Positions 14,411 through 20,911 of a DNA stretch of 20,911 bases are shown here, piece after piece. Position 1 is the stretch's first letter. Every line of letters begins with the position of its first letter. The stretch lies in NCBI GenBank assembly GCA_964400875.1, contig CAYNWK010000074.1, positions 1-20,911 on the forward strand, read 5' to 3'. Source of the stretch: CAYNWK01 sp964400875. GTDB lineage: Bacteria > Chloroflexota > Anaerolineae > Anaerolineales > UBA4823. Under the pieces are notes generated by a model. The model made no database searches and was not told the DNA's origin. It worked only from the letters and a program-made list of their open reading frames with translations. Position numbers and translations under genes: made by a program.

Positions 14411-16537
14411 ATGCTGGCACAAATTGAATCCTCATTGGCCTATTTTCTCCAGCCCGTAAGGTTTTTACGCGGCTACGAGCTCAAAGATCTACGGCCCGAC
14501 GCTCTGGCGGGGTTGACGGTCGCCATCGTCCTGCTGCCCCAGGCGATCGCCTACGCCCTGATCGCCGAGCTTCCGCCGCAGATGGGCTTGTATTCGGCAA
14601 TCGTAGCCGCCATCGTGGGCGCCTTATGGGGATCCTCGAATCAACTGCACACCGGGCCAAGCAACTCGGCTTCTCTGCTGGTGCTGGCTATCTTGCTGCC
14701 GCTGGCTGAGCCCGGCACCGGGGCGTTCATCGCAGCCGCCGGGTTGATGGCGGTCATGGTCGGCGTGTTCCGGCTGGTGTTAGGACTGGCCCGCTTGGGG
14801 ATGCTGGTCAATTTTGTGTCAGATTCGGTGATCATCGGCTTCACCGCCGGTGCCGGCGTGCTGATCACCGCCAACCAGCTGCGCAACCTCTTGCGGCTGG
14901 AATTCCGCAGTGAGCCCGGGCTGGTCCAAACGCTCCAGCAGGTGGGAGGGCATATTTCCGAAACGCACTGGCTCACCCTGGCTTTTGGCCTGGGCGTCGT
15001 TATGCTGATCGTCGTCCTCCGGCTGGTGAAACCGGATTTACCCGGCCCATTGATCGCCATGGGTACGGCTGCGGCGCTGGTAGGGATATTGGGGTTGGAA
15101 CAGCAAGGGCTGCGGGTGATCGGCGAACTGCCCAGGAGCCTGCCTCCCCTGGCAGAGATGCATATCTTCGACGCCGAGCTGATCGGCCAGCTGCTGGCCG
15201 GGTCGCTGGCGGTCGGCGCGATCGGCCTGGTCGAGGCGATGTCGATCGCCCGCTCCGTCGCAAGCCAGACCGGCCAACGTTTGGATAGCAACCAGGAATT
15301 CGTCGGGCAGGGCCTGGCGAGCATCGCCTGCGGGCTATTCAGCGGTTATCCGATCTCGGGTTCGTTCGCCCGTTCAGGGGTCAATTACCGGGCCGGTGCG
15401 GTTACGCCGATGGCCAGCATATATTCGGGGGTGTTCGTGCTGTTGGGCATGGTCCTCCTGGCGCCGCTGGCAGCTTACATCCCGCGCACTGCCCTGGCGG
15501 GTGTCCTGCTGGTCACCGCTTTCAGCATGGTGGATTTAGCGGAAATCGCCCGCATCTGGCGCAGCACCCAGGGCGACGCCATGATCATGGTGATGACCTT
15601 TCTGGCGACGATCTTTCTACCGCTGCAGTACGCTGTATTGACGGGGATTTTGCTGTCGTTCGCCGTTTACATCTTGCGCACCAGTACCCCGAGCGTGGTC
15701 AGCGTCTTGCCGGGAGATAATTTCCGGCATTTCTTCCACCAGCCGGATAAACCGGAATGCCCCCAGCTGGCCATCTTCGACATCCGCGGGGATCTATATT
15801 TTGGCGCGGTCAACCACGTAGAAGAAACCCTGCACGAGCACTTGAGCCAGAACCCGGGCCAGTGGCTGCTGATGCTGCGCATGCACAACGTCAACCAATG
15901 CGACATCAGCGGCATCCACGCCCTGGAGAGCATCCTGCGCGCCCTGCGCGACCGGGGAGGGGACCTGTTCCTGGTGCGGGTTCGCCAGCCGGTCTTGGAG
16001 CTGATGAAATCATCCGGTTTCTACCAGCAGTGTGGCCTGGAAAATTTCTTGAGCGAGGATGAGGCCATCCATTACCTGTTCCACCGTGTGATCGACCCGG
16101 CGATCTGTATTTACGAGTGCGAGGTGCGCGCCTTCCGAGAATGCCAGAATTTACCGAAGCGCATCCTCCCAGAGGAATTTCTGCACACTGCGCCCCCGGC
16201 TGAAAAGATCAAAGAAATCAGCCCGCGACAGCTTTGGCAGGCTCTGCATGGCGAACACCCCCCCAGGATCATCGACGTACGCGAGCCCCGCGAATTCCAA
16301 CGGGGTCACATCGCCGAGGCCAATTTAATTCCACTGCCCCGGCTGCTCTCCGGAGGCGAAGAATTATCCGCCGATAGAGCGGTGGTCTTCGTCTGCCGGA
16401 GCGGGAGGCGCAGCAAGCGCGCCGCGTTCTGGTTCGCCTCCCGGGCTGGCGACGGGGTGATGGTGCTGGAGGGCGGCATGCTGGCCTGGGAAGCGAGGGG
16501 CCTGTTGGAAGCCGTCGAGGAGTTCAAGGATGTCTGA
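14411..16537 (+). CDS. SulP-family anion transporter with STAS and C-terminal rhodanese domains
   Basis: A 708-residue inner-membrane protein that would move sulfate, bicarbonate or a related anion. Residues about 27-425 form the SulP membrane domain, with GLYSAIVAAIVGALWGSS, LHTGPSNSAS and YPISGSFARSGVNYRAG. Residues about 450-560 are the STAS domain, including CDISGIHALES. A linker with three cysteines (566, 570, 578) leads to a rhodanese-like domain at about 605-700, with RIIDVREPREFQRGHI and probable sulfur-carrying Cys662 in VCRSGRRSKRA. The ATG at 14411 is preferred because the longer GTG form begins inside an intergenic palindrome and adds residues unlike the family. The stop overlaps the glpX start by 8 bp. 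Substrate is unproven; the rhodanese favours sulfur, while an FBPase partner could hint at bicarbonate. Confidence 0.9.
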   Translation: MLAQIESSLAYFLQPVRFLRGYELKDLRPDALAGLTVAIVLLPQAIAYALIAELPPQMGLYSAIVAAIVGALWGSSNQLHTGPSNSASLLVLAILLPLAEPGTGAFIAAAGLMAVMVGVFRLVLGLARLGMLVNFVSDSVIIGFTAGAGVLITANQLRNLLRLEFRSEPGLVQTLQQVGGHISETHWLTLAFGLGVVMLIVVLRLVKPDLPGPLIAMGTAAALVGILGLEQQGLRVIGELPRSLPPLAEMHIFDAELIGQLLAGSLAVGAIGLVEAMSIARSVASQTGQRLDSNQEFVGQGLASIACGLFSGYPISGSFARSGVNYRAGAVTPMASIYSGVFVLLGMVLLAPLAAYIPRTALAGVLLVTAFSMVDLAEIARIWRSTQGDAMIMVMTFLATIFLPLQYAVLTGILLSFAVYILRTSTPSVVSVLPGDNFRHFFHQPDKPECPQLAIFDIRGDLYFGAVNHVEETLHEHLSQNPGQWLLMLRMHNVNQCDISGIHALESILRALRDRGGDLFLVRVRQPVLELMKSSGFYQQCGLENFLSEDEAIHYLFHRVIDPAICIYECEVRAFRECQNLPKRILPEEFLHTAPPAEKIKEISPRQLWQALHGEHPPRIIDVREPREFQRGHIAEANLIPLPRLLSGGEELSADRAVVFVCRSGRRSKRAAFWFASRAGDGVMVLEGGMLAWEARGLLEAVEEFKDV

Positions 16538-17507
16538 GATGCCCGAGGAGCTCTACCCGAACCTGGGTTTGGATCTGGCCCGCGGCACCGAGGCTGCTGC
16601 GCGAGTCGCCGGCCGCTGGATGGGCCTGAACAAACCGGTTGAAGCCGACAGGGCGGCCTGCCAGGCGATGGCGGATGCGCTGAACGCGGTAGAGATTGAC
16701 GGGGTTATCGTGGTGGGTGAAGAGGTAAAAACCGGTTTCAGTTCGTCCCTGAACACCCGCAGCAAGGTAGGCACCGGAGCAGGCCCCGCGCTCGACCTGG
16801 TGTTGGACCCGATCGATGGGAGAAATCTGTTGGCCAAGGGGCTCTCGGATGCCATTGCTGTGGCCGGGGCTGCGCCGCGTGGCGCCATGTGGTCGCCTAA
16901 ACCGGCGGTTTATATGGAGAAAATCGTGGTAGATAAACACGTGGCCGCCTCGCTCGTGCCGGAATGCATGGAAGCCCCGGCGGCCTGGACGTTGGGACTG
17001 GTTGCCCGGGTCATGGAGAAATCGGTGCGCGACCTGGTGGTCTTCGTGCTCGACCGCCCCCGCCATCGCGACTTGATCGACGAGATCCGCACTGCCGGGG
17101 CGCGCGTGGTGACCCGCTCCCAGGGGGATATCGCCGGCGCGTTGCTGGCCGCTTCGGACCAGACCGGCGTGGACCTGCTGATGGGGGTGGGCGGGGTGTC
17201 GGAGGGCGTGATCGCGGCCTGCGCCATCAAATCCCTGGGCGGGGCGATGCTGGCGCGCCTCTCCCCGCAGAGCGAGAGGGAGAGCAAGGCTGTCGCCGAG
17301 GCCGGTTTGAGCACCGAGCGGATCATGACCTGCGAGGAGCTGGTCTCCGGGGATAAAGTCTTCTTCGCAGCAACGGGGATCACCAGCGGGGCTTTGTTAT
17401 CCGGGGTGCGCTACCGGGGGAATAAGGCGCAAACCGAATCGCTGGTTTTGCGCGGTGAAACCGGAACCTGGCGGAAGATCCAGGCTGAACACCTGTTGGA
17501 GGATTAA
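16530..17507 (+). CDS. glpX: Class II fructose-1,6-bisphosphatase, GlpX-like (divergent)
   Basis: GlpX hydrolyses fructose 1,6-bisphosphate to fructose 6-phosphate in gluconeogenesis and, in some lineages, also sedoheptulose 1,7-bisphosphate. The 325-residue length is normal. Family motifs visible are EADRAACQAM (Asp40), LDPIDGR (Asp93, Asp96), RGAMWSPKPAVYMEK, GVGGVSEGVIAA and FFAATGITSG. Two active-site segments are unusual: the expected GEGE-DEAPML stretch reads GEEVKTGFSSSLN, and DPIDGT reads DPIDGR. Metal and phosphate handling or substrate may therefore differ. The ATG has GAGGAG 7 bases upstream, and the start overlaps the transporter stop, so translation is probably coupled. A terminator follows. 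Confidence 0.85.
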   Translation: MSEMPEELYPNLGLDLARGTEAAARVAGRWMGLNKPVEADRAACQAMADALNAVEIDGVIVVGEEVKTGFSSSLNTRSKVGTGAGPALDLVLDPIDGRNLLAKGLSDAIAVAGAAPRGAMWSPKPAVYMEKIVVDKHVAASLVPECMEAPAAWTLGLVARVMEKSVRDLVVFVLDRPRHRDLIDEIRTAGARVVTRSQGDIAGALLAASDQTGVDLLMGVGGVSEGVIAACAIKSLGGAMLARLSPQSERESKAVAEAGLSTERIMTCEELVSGDKVFFAATGITSGALLSGVRYRGNKAQTESLVLRGETGTWRKIQAEHLLED

Positions 17508-17561
17508 ATTCGGCGTTTCCCACTGCAGGATTGAGAAATCGATCCGAGTGGACCAAATGAG

Positions 17562-17597
17562 GCGCCATGCGGCTGGCTAGCATGGCGCTGTTTTGTC
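17562..17597 (+). terminator. Rho-independent terminator after glpX
   Basis: A perfect 9-bp stem, GCGCCATGC (17562-17570) with GCATGGCGC (17580-17588), has a 9-base loop and is followed by TGTTTTGTC. It lies 55 bp after the glpX stop and ends the SulP-glpX unit. Confidence 0.8.
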
Positions 17598-17641
17598 ATT
17601 AAAGGGTAGGTTGGTAGTGTGCATTTTAATTATACATTAAC

Positions 17642-17670
17642 TTGACAAATACTATACAGTTTACTAGAAT
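17642..17670 (+). promoter_or_regulatory. Strong sigma-70-type promoter for the small secreted protein
   Basis: A consensus -35 TTGACA (17642-17647) is separated by exactly 17 bp from TAGAAT (17665-17670), five of six matches to the -10 consensus. The surrounding DNA is AT-rich. Transcription would start near 17677, about 40 bases before the ATG at 17718. Confidence 0.85.
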
Positions 17671-17717
17671 GGGGTCACGTTAGCAAGTCAAATTTCTATA
17701 TCAAAGGAAGGTAACCG

Positions 17718-18146
17718 ATGAACGTTCTTACCCATGCTAGAAAATCAACCGCTCGAACCTGGCTGCTCGCAGCCGTCGCCGTCATCCTGGCGTCCCTGCT
17801 GGCCCTCAGCCTGCAGACGATCCAGGCTTCCGCCAGGACTAATACATTTAACGTCGCCGTGAAGCACGCCATCGACGGCACCGCTCTCGGCCTGTCCGAG
17901 GAACTGCCCGTGGACGTGATGGTCTACAAAGACGGCGCGCTGCTCACCACCCTGCGCCTGGAGTTTCAAGACGTTATCCGCGCAGAACTGCCGGCGGGCG
18001 AGTACCTGATCATGGTCGAGTCGCTGGAAGCCGGCCCGCTGCCGAGCATGACGGTCGGACCGGTTGACGTGCCCGCAGGCGCCTTCGTCGGCTTCAAGGC
18101 GATCCTGGACGGCGGCACGCCCACGCTGAAGGTCAAAATCCGCTAG
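17718..18146 (+). CDS. Small secreted protein, DUF4397-like beta-sandwich
   Basis: This 142-residue protein starts with a classic signal peptide: RKSTAR, a hydrophobic core of about 20 residues, and an A-S-A cleavage site at 37-39. The 103-residue mature part has no Cys. Its alternating hydrophobic strands (FNVAVKHAID, PVDVMVYKDGALL, AELPAGEYLIMV, VDVPAGAFVGFKAIL) resemble DUF4397-type beta-sandwich domains, judged by pattern only. Function is unknown. The start is firm: AAGGAAGG lies just upstream. The gene has its own near-consensus promoter and a strong terminator, so it is a monocistronic and probably well-expressed envelope or extracellular protein. It ends with TAG. Confidence 0.75.
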   Translation: MNVLTHARKSTARTWLLAAVAVILASLLALSLQTIQASARTNTFNVAVKHAIDGTALGLSEELPVDVMVYKDGALLTTLRLEFQDVIRAELPAGEYLIMVESLEAGPLPSMTVGPVDVPAGAFVGFKAILDGGTPTLKVKIR

Positions 18147-18183
18147 CGATAGATCAAGAACCTGACGGTCTCCTGCGAACGAA

Positions 18184-18227
18184 TGCGCCCCACGAGCCAC
18201 CCTGGCTCGTGGGGCGCAGAATTTTTA
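18184..18227 (+). terminator. Rho-independent terminator after the small secreted-protein gene
   Basis: A perfect 15-bp stem (18184-18198 with 18204-18218, TGCGCCCCACGAGCC and its complement) has a 5-base loop and is followed by GAATTTTTAT. It lies 37 bp after the stop codon. Confidence 0.9.
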
Positions 18228-18273
18228 TAAAAAGTCATGGTGTTGGGGCGGGCAGCGCCCGCCCCAACACCAT
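18226..18273 (-). terminator. mutS2 terminator formed by palindrome copy C
   Basis: 18237-18253 and 18257-18273 are a perfect 17-bp inverted repeat around a 3-base loop (AGC). The core at 18239-18271 aligns gaplessly with the copies at 11610 and 14318. On the minus strand it comes directly after the mutS2 stop and is followed by GACTTTTTAT, so it should terminate mutS2 transcription. With the plus-strand terminator at 18184-18227 it insulates two convergent genes. Confidence 0.8.
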
Positions 18274-18276
18274 TTA

Positions 18277-20700
18277 TTAAACCGGCTTCAATTTGACCAC
18301 CGTCACGCCGTCGCCGCCCTCGGCGGGTTGGCCAGATTCGTAGGATTTCACCTGCGGGTGCGAGCCCAAAGCCTCGCGCACCACCTGGCGCAGCTTGCCG
18401 GTGCCTTTGCCGTGGATGATGCGCACGAAGGGCATGCCGGTCAGGTATGCCGAATCCAGGTAGCGGTCCAGCGAATCGAGGGCTTCGTCGGCGCGCTGCC
18501 CGCGCAGGTCCAGCTCCATGCCCGGGGACTGGACTTTGGCAGCCAGGTGGCTGGCGGCGGGCGCAGCTCTCTTTTTACGCCTGTTGGTTCCTGCTTCCTC
18601 CGAGCTGCCCCCGGCGATCGGGGCCAGCTCGGCGATGCGCGTGCGCACGCGCAGCTGCCCGACCTGCACCTCGGCTTCCTCCTCGCCCAGCGAGGTGACC
18701 ACGCCCTGGGTGTCCAGGCCCCGCAGTCGGACTTTATCGCCCAGGCGCACCGGGCGGCGCAGGGTCTTCTCGGGCTGCTGCTCATCCTGGGGCATCTCGG
18801 GGGCGCGGCGCGCGACCGGCACGGCGACCGCCTCTTCCAATTCTTCGGTGCTCTCTTCGGCGGCGCTCAGGACTTCCAGCGGCTGGCGGGCGCGGGAGAG
18901 CGCCTGGCGCACTGCGCGGATCTCGTTCTGCAGTGCGGCAACCTGCTCCTGGGCTTCCCGGCGAGCGTCCTCGAGCACTTCCCGGCGTTCGTCCTCGATC
19001 TGGTCGAGGCGTTCGGCCAGCTCGGCGCGCAGTTTTTCGGCGTTATGGCGGGCATCCTCGGCCGCGGCGCGGGCTTCGCGGGAGAGGTCCCGCTGGCGGT
19101 GGATCTCGTCCAGCAGGTCCTCGGCGCGCAGGTCCTCGGGGTCGATGCCCTGGCGGGCGAGGTCGATGATCTCCTCGCCTAGCCCCAGCCGTTGGGCGAT
19201 GGACAGGGCGTTGGAGCGCCCGGGCAGGCCGATGGTCAGGTGGTAGGTCGGCTGAAGGGTCTCCAGGTCGAATTCCGCGCTGGCGTTGACCACCCCCGGC
19301 ATGGCGTGGGCGTAGCTCTTCAGCTCCGGGTAGTGGGTGGCGACCAGGGTGGTGATGCCGCGCTCCAGCAGGTGGGTGAGGATCGCCTGGGCCAGCGCGG
19401 CGCCTTCCTGCGGGTCGGTGCCGGCGCCCAGCTCGTCCAGGATGACCAGGGAGCGGCGGTCGGCGCGCGCCAGGATGTGGACGATGTTGGTAACGTGCCC
19501 CGAGAAAGTCGAGAGCGACTGCTCGATGGACTGCTCGTCGCCGATGTCGGCGTAGATGCCTTCGAAGAGGCTGATCTCCGAACCGGATTGGGCCGGGATG
19601 TGCATGCCGGACTGGGCCATCAGGGCGAACAGTCCGACGGTCTTGAGGGTGACGGTCTTGCCGCCGGTGTTGGGGCCGGTGATCACCAGCGCGTAGGTGT
19701 CCGCGTCGAGGTCCAGGTCGATGGGCACGACGGTATCGGGGGGCAGCAGCGGGTGGCGGGCCTGGTACAGGCGGATCACGCTGCCCGGATGGCGGGTCTC
19801 TTCCTTAGGCTGCACGGCGTGCAGCTGCGGCTCGCTGGCATGCAGGTCGACGGCATATTTGCCGCGGGCGAAGGCCAGGTCTAATTCGGCAACCAGCTCT
19901 ACGGTCGCGCTGATCTCGTCCGCGTTGGCGCCCACCTGGTCCGAGAGCGCAGCCAGCACGCGGCGTTCCTCGTCGCGCTCGGCCAGCTGCAGCTCGCGGT
20001 ACTCGTTGTTGAGGTCCACCACGCTGAGCGGCTCGATGAACAGGGTCGCCCCGGAAGAGGATTGGTCGTGCACGATGGCTTTGACCTTGCCTTTGAACTC
20101 GGCGCGCAGGGGCAGCACGTAGCGCCCGTCGCGCTGGGTGACCAGGGCTTCCTGCAGGTAGGGCGAGATCTGCGAATCACTGACCATGCGCTGCATCTTG
20201 GTGAGCAGCCGGTCGTGGGCGATGCGCAGGTCGCGGCGGATGCCGCCGAGCTTGTCGGAGGCGGAATCGAGGATCTCGCCGCGGTCCGAGATCGCCCGGG
20301 TGATGGCGTCGATCAGGCCGAGGGGCGGGGGCAGCTGGGCGGCGATAGCCGCCAGGTTCGGGGTCTGGCTCTCGGTGCGTTCGAAGCTGCGCTTGAGCGC
20401 CCGGGCCGCGATCAGGGTCGATTTGACGTCCAGCAGGTCGGTGGGCTCCAGCACGCCGCCTCGTTCCGCCCGTTCCACCGCCTCGCGCACGTCGCGCGCT
20501 CCGCCGATGGTCAGATTGTCCTGGGCGTCCAGCAGGTAGACGGCTTCGCCGGTCTCAGACAGCAGCCGGCGTGCTTCTGCCAGATCGGTGGTCGGGCGCA
20601 GGGCGCGCGCTTTATCGCCCGAGATGGCGAAGGCGGTGTAGCCCGCCAGGCGCTCCAGGATCTTGGGGTATTCGAGGGTTTGCAGGGTTTTTGAATCCAT
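18277..20700 (-). CDS. mutS2: MutS2-family ATPase/endonuclease
   Basis: MutS2 proteins bind branched DNA or collided ribosomes and act in recombination control or ribosome rescue. This 807-residue copy is full length. Visible are the Walker A GPNTGGKT (342-349), the MutS signature region STFSGHVTNIVHIL (397-410), Walker B LVILDELGAGTDP (418-430) and THYPE (455-459). A long charged coiled coil spans about 510-600, followed by a small KOW-like barrel (about 685-730). The C-terminal Smr domain (about 728-807) has LDLRG (730-734) and HGKGTGKLR (from His763). The ATG at 20700 starts the usual MDSKTLxxLEYPKILExL N-terminus. No Shine-Dalgarno is seen. No mutS or mutL lies nearby. Confidence 0.96.
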   Translation of the reverse strand: MDSKTLQTLEYPKILERLAGYTAFAISGDKARALRPTTDLAEARRLLSETGEAVYLLDAQDNLTIGGARDVREAVERAERGGVLEPTDLLDVKSTLIAARALKRSFERTESQTPNLAAIAAQLPPPLGLIDAITRAISDRGEILDSASDKLGGIRRDLRIAHDRLLTKMQRMVSDSQISPYLQEALVTQRDGRYVLPLRAEFKGKVKAIVHDQSSSGATLFIEPLSVVDLNNEYRELQLAERDEERRVLAALSDQVGANADEISATVELVAELDLAFARGKYAVDLHASEPQLHAVQPKEETRHPGSVIRLYQARHPLLPPDTVVPIDLDLDADTYALVITGPNTGGKTVTLKTVGLFALMAQSGMHIPAQSGSEISLFEGIYADIGDEQSIEQSLSTFSGHVTNIVHILARADRRSLVILDELGAGTDPQEGAALAQAILTHLLERGITTLVATHYPELKSYAHAMPGVVNASAEFDLETLQPTYHLTIGLPGRSNALSIAQRLGLGEEIIDLARQGIDPEDLRAEDLLDEIHRQRDLSREARAAAEDARHNAEKLRAELAERLDQIEDERREVLEDARREAQEQVAALQNEIRAVRQALSRARQPLEVLSAAEESTEELEEAVAVPVARRAPEMPQDEQQPEKTLRRPVRLGDKVRLRGLDTQGVVTSLGEEEAEVQVGQLRVRTRIAELAPIAGGSSEEAGTNRRKKRAAPAASHLAAKVQSPGMELDLRGQRADEALDSLDRYLDSAYLTGMPFVRIIHGKGTGKLRQVVREALGSHPQVKSYESGQPAEGGDGVTVVKLKPV

Positions 20701-20911
20701 TGCAATAAGCCGGTTAGCAGGGTGGATTGGTTGAACACCGCTATTCTCGGTCGGGTCCCTACCTTGCCGGCTGGGTCAGTTTACCATATCGCGGCAGCAG
20801 CTTCAGAAATCGGGTTTTTTTAACGAGCGATGTGCTTCGCTCAACTCCCTCGGAAAACCCTAATTTTTTCAGAGACCGAGAAACCGGATATTTTCGACCA
20901 GATCTAACCTA
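20701..20911 (-). other. Region upstream of mutS2 with a nested palindrome
   Basis: No gene was found. A nested palindrome spans 20812-20860: outer arms GGGTTTT (20812-20818) and AAAACCC (20854-20860), inner arms GAGCGA (20825-20830) and TCGCTC (20837-20842). Further A/T-tract motifs next to CCC or CCGG follow to the window edge. It looks like another intergenic REP-like element. The mutS2 promoter should lie here, but no hexamer pair stands out. Confidence 0.45.

Noticed and set aside
18328..20694. Several long plus-strand frames opposite mutS2
   Set aside because: They are antisense shadows of a full-length MutS2 with intact Walker and Smr motifs.

Overview
The window looks like a piece of a GC-rich bacterial chromosome, most likely Chloroflexota (Anaerolineae-like). 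This is inferred from gene style only: a signal-peptide/SBBP-propeller/RHS surface protein, a PTS-type dihydroxyacetone kinase with EIIA, HPr and a complete EI in one chain, and GC-rich intergenic palindromes. No rRNA, tRNA or CRISPR array was seen.

Left part (1-6825). An insertion sequence of about 1.52 kb carries an IS4/IS701-type DDE transposase and ends in 22-bp imperfect inverted repeats. It sits inside a large minus-strand gene for a secreted protein: signal peptide, DUF7948-like domain, seven SBBP blades, then RHS/YD repeats. That gene is broken twice. An in-frame amber codon falls in the first propeller blade, and the IS removes the RHS C-terminus. Its base composition is visibly less GC-rich than the genes to the right. 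Six 186-bp coding repeats lie just before the IS.

Middle part (7125-11475). A minus-strand dhaK-dhaL-dhaM operon encodes a PEP-dependent dihydroxyacetone kinase. DhaM has all four phosphotransfer residues, so PEP could feed DhaL without separate PtsI or PtsH. The dhaK-dhaL gap can form two mutually exclusive hairpins, one of which covers the dhaL ribosome binding site. Upstream is a minus-strand Gfo/Idh/MocA-type oxidoreductase as a separate unit.

Right part (13326-20700). On the plus strand come an EamA-type permease, a SulP-STAS-rhodanese fusion overlapping by 8 bp a divergent GlpX-type fructose-1,6-bisphosphatase, and a small secreted DUF4397-like protein with its own clear promoter and terminator. 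The minus-strand mutS2 gene ends convergently with that small gene.

Intergenic DNA carries at least three copies of one 33-bp GC-rich palindrome (11610, 14318, 18239), a 95-bp REP/MITE-like element at 13143 and a nested palindrome upstream of mutS2. The most unusual observations are this palindrome family, the dhaK-dhaL alternative hairpins, the doubly broken RHS gene, and the transporter-rhodanese fusion coupled to GlpX.
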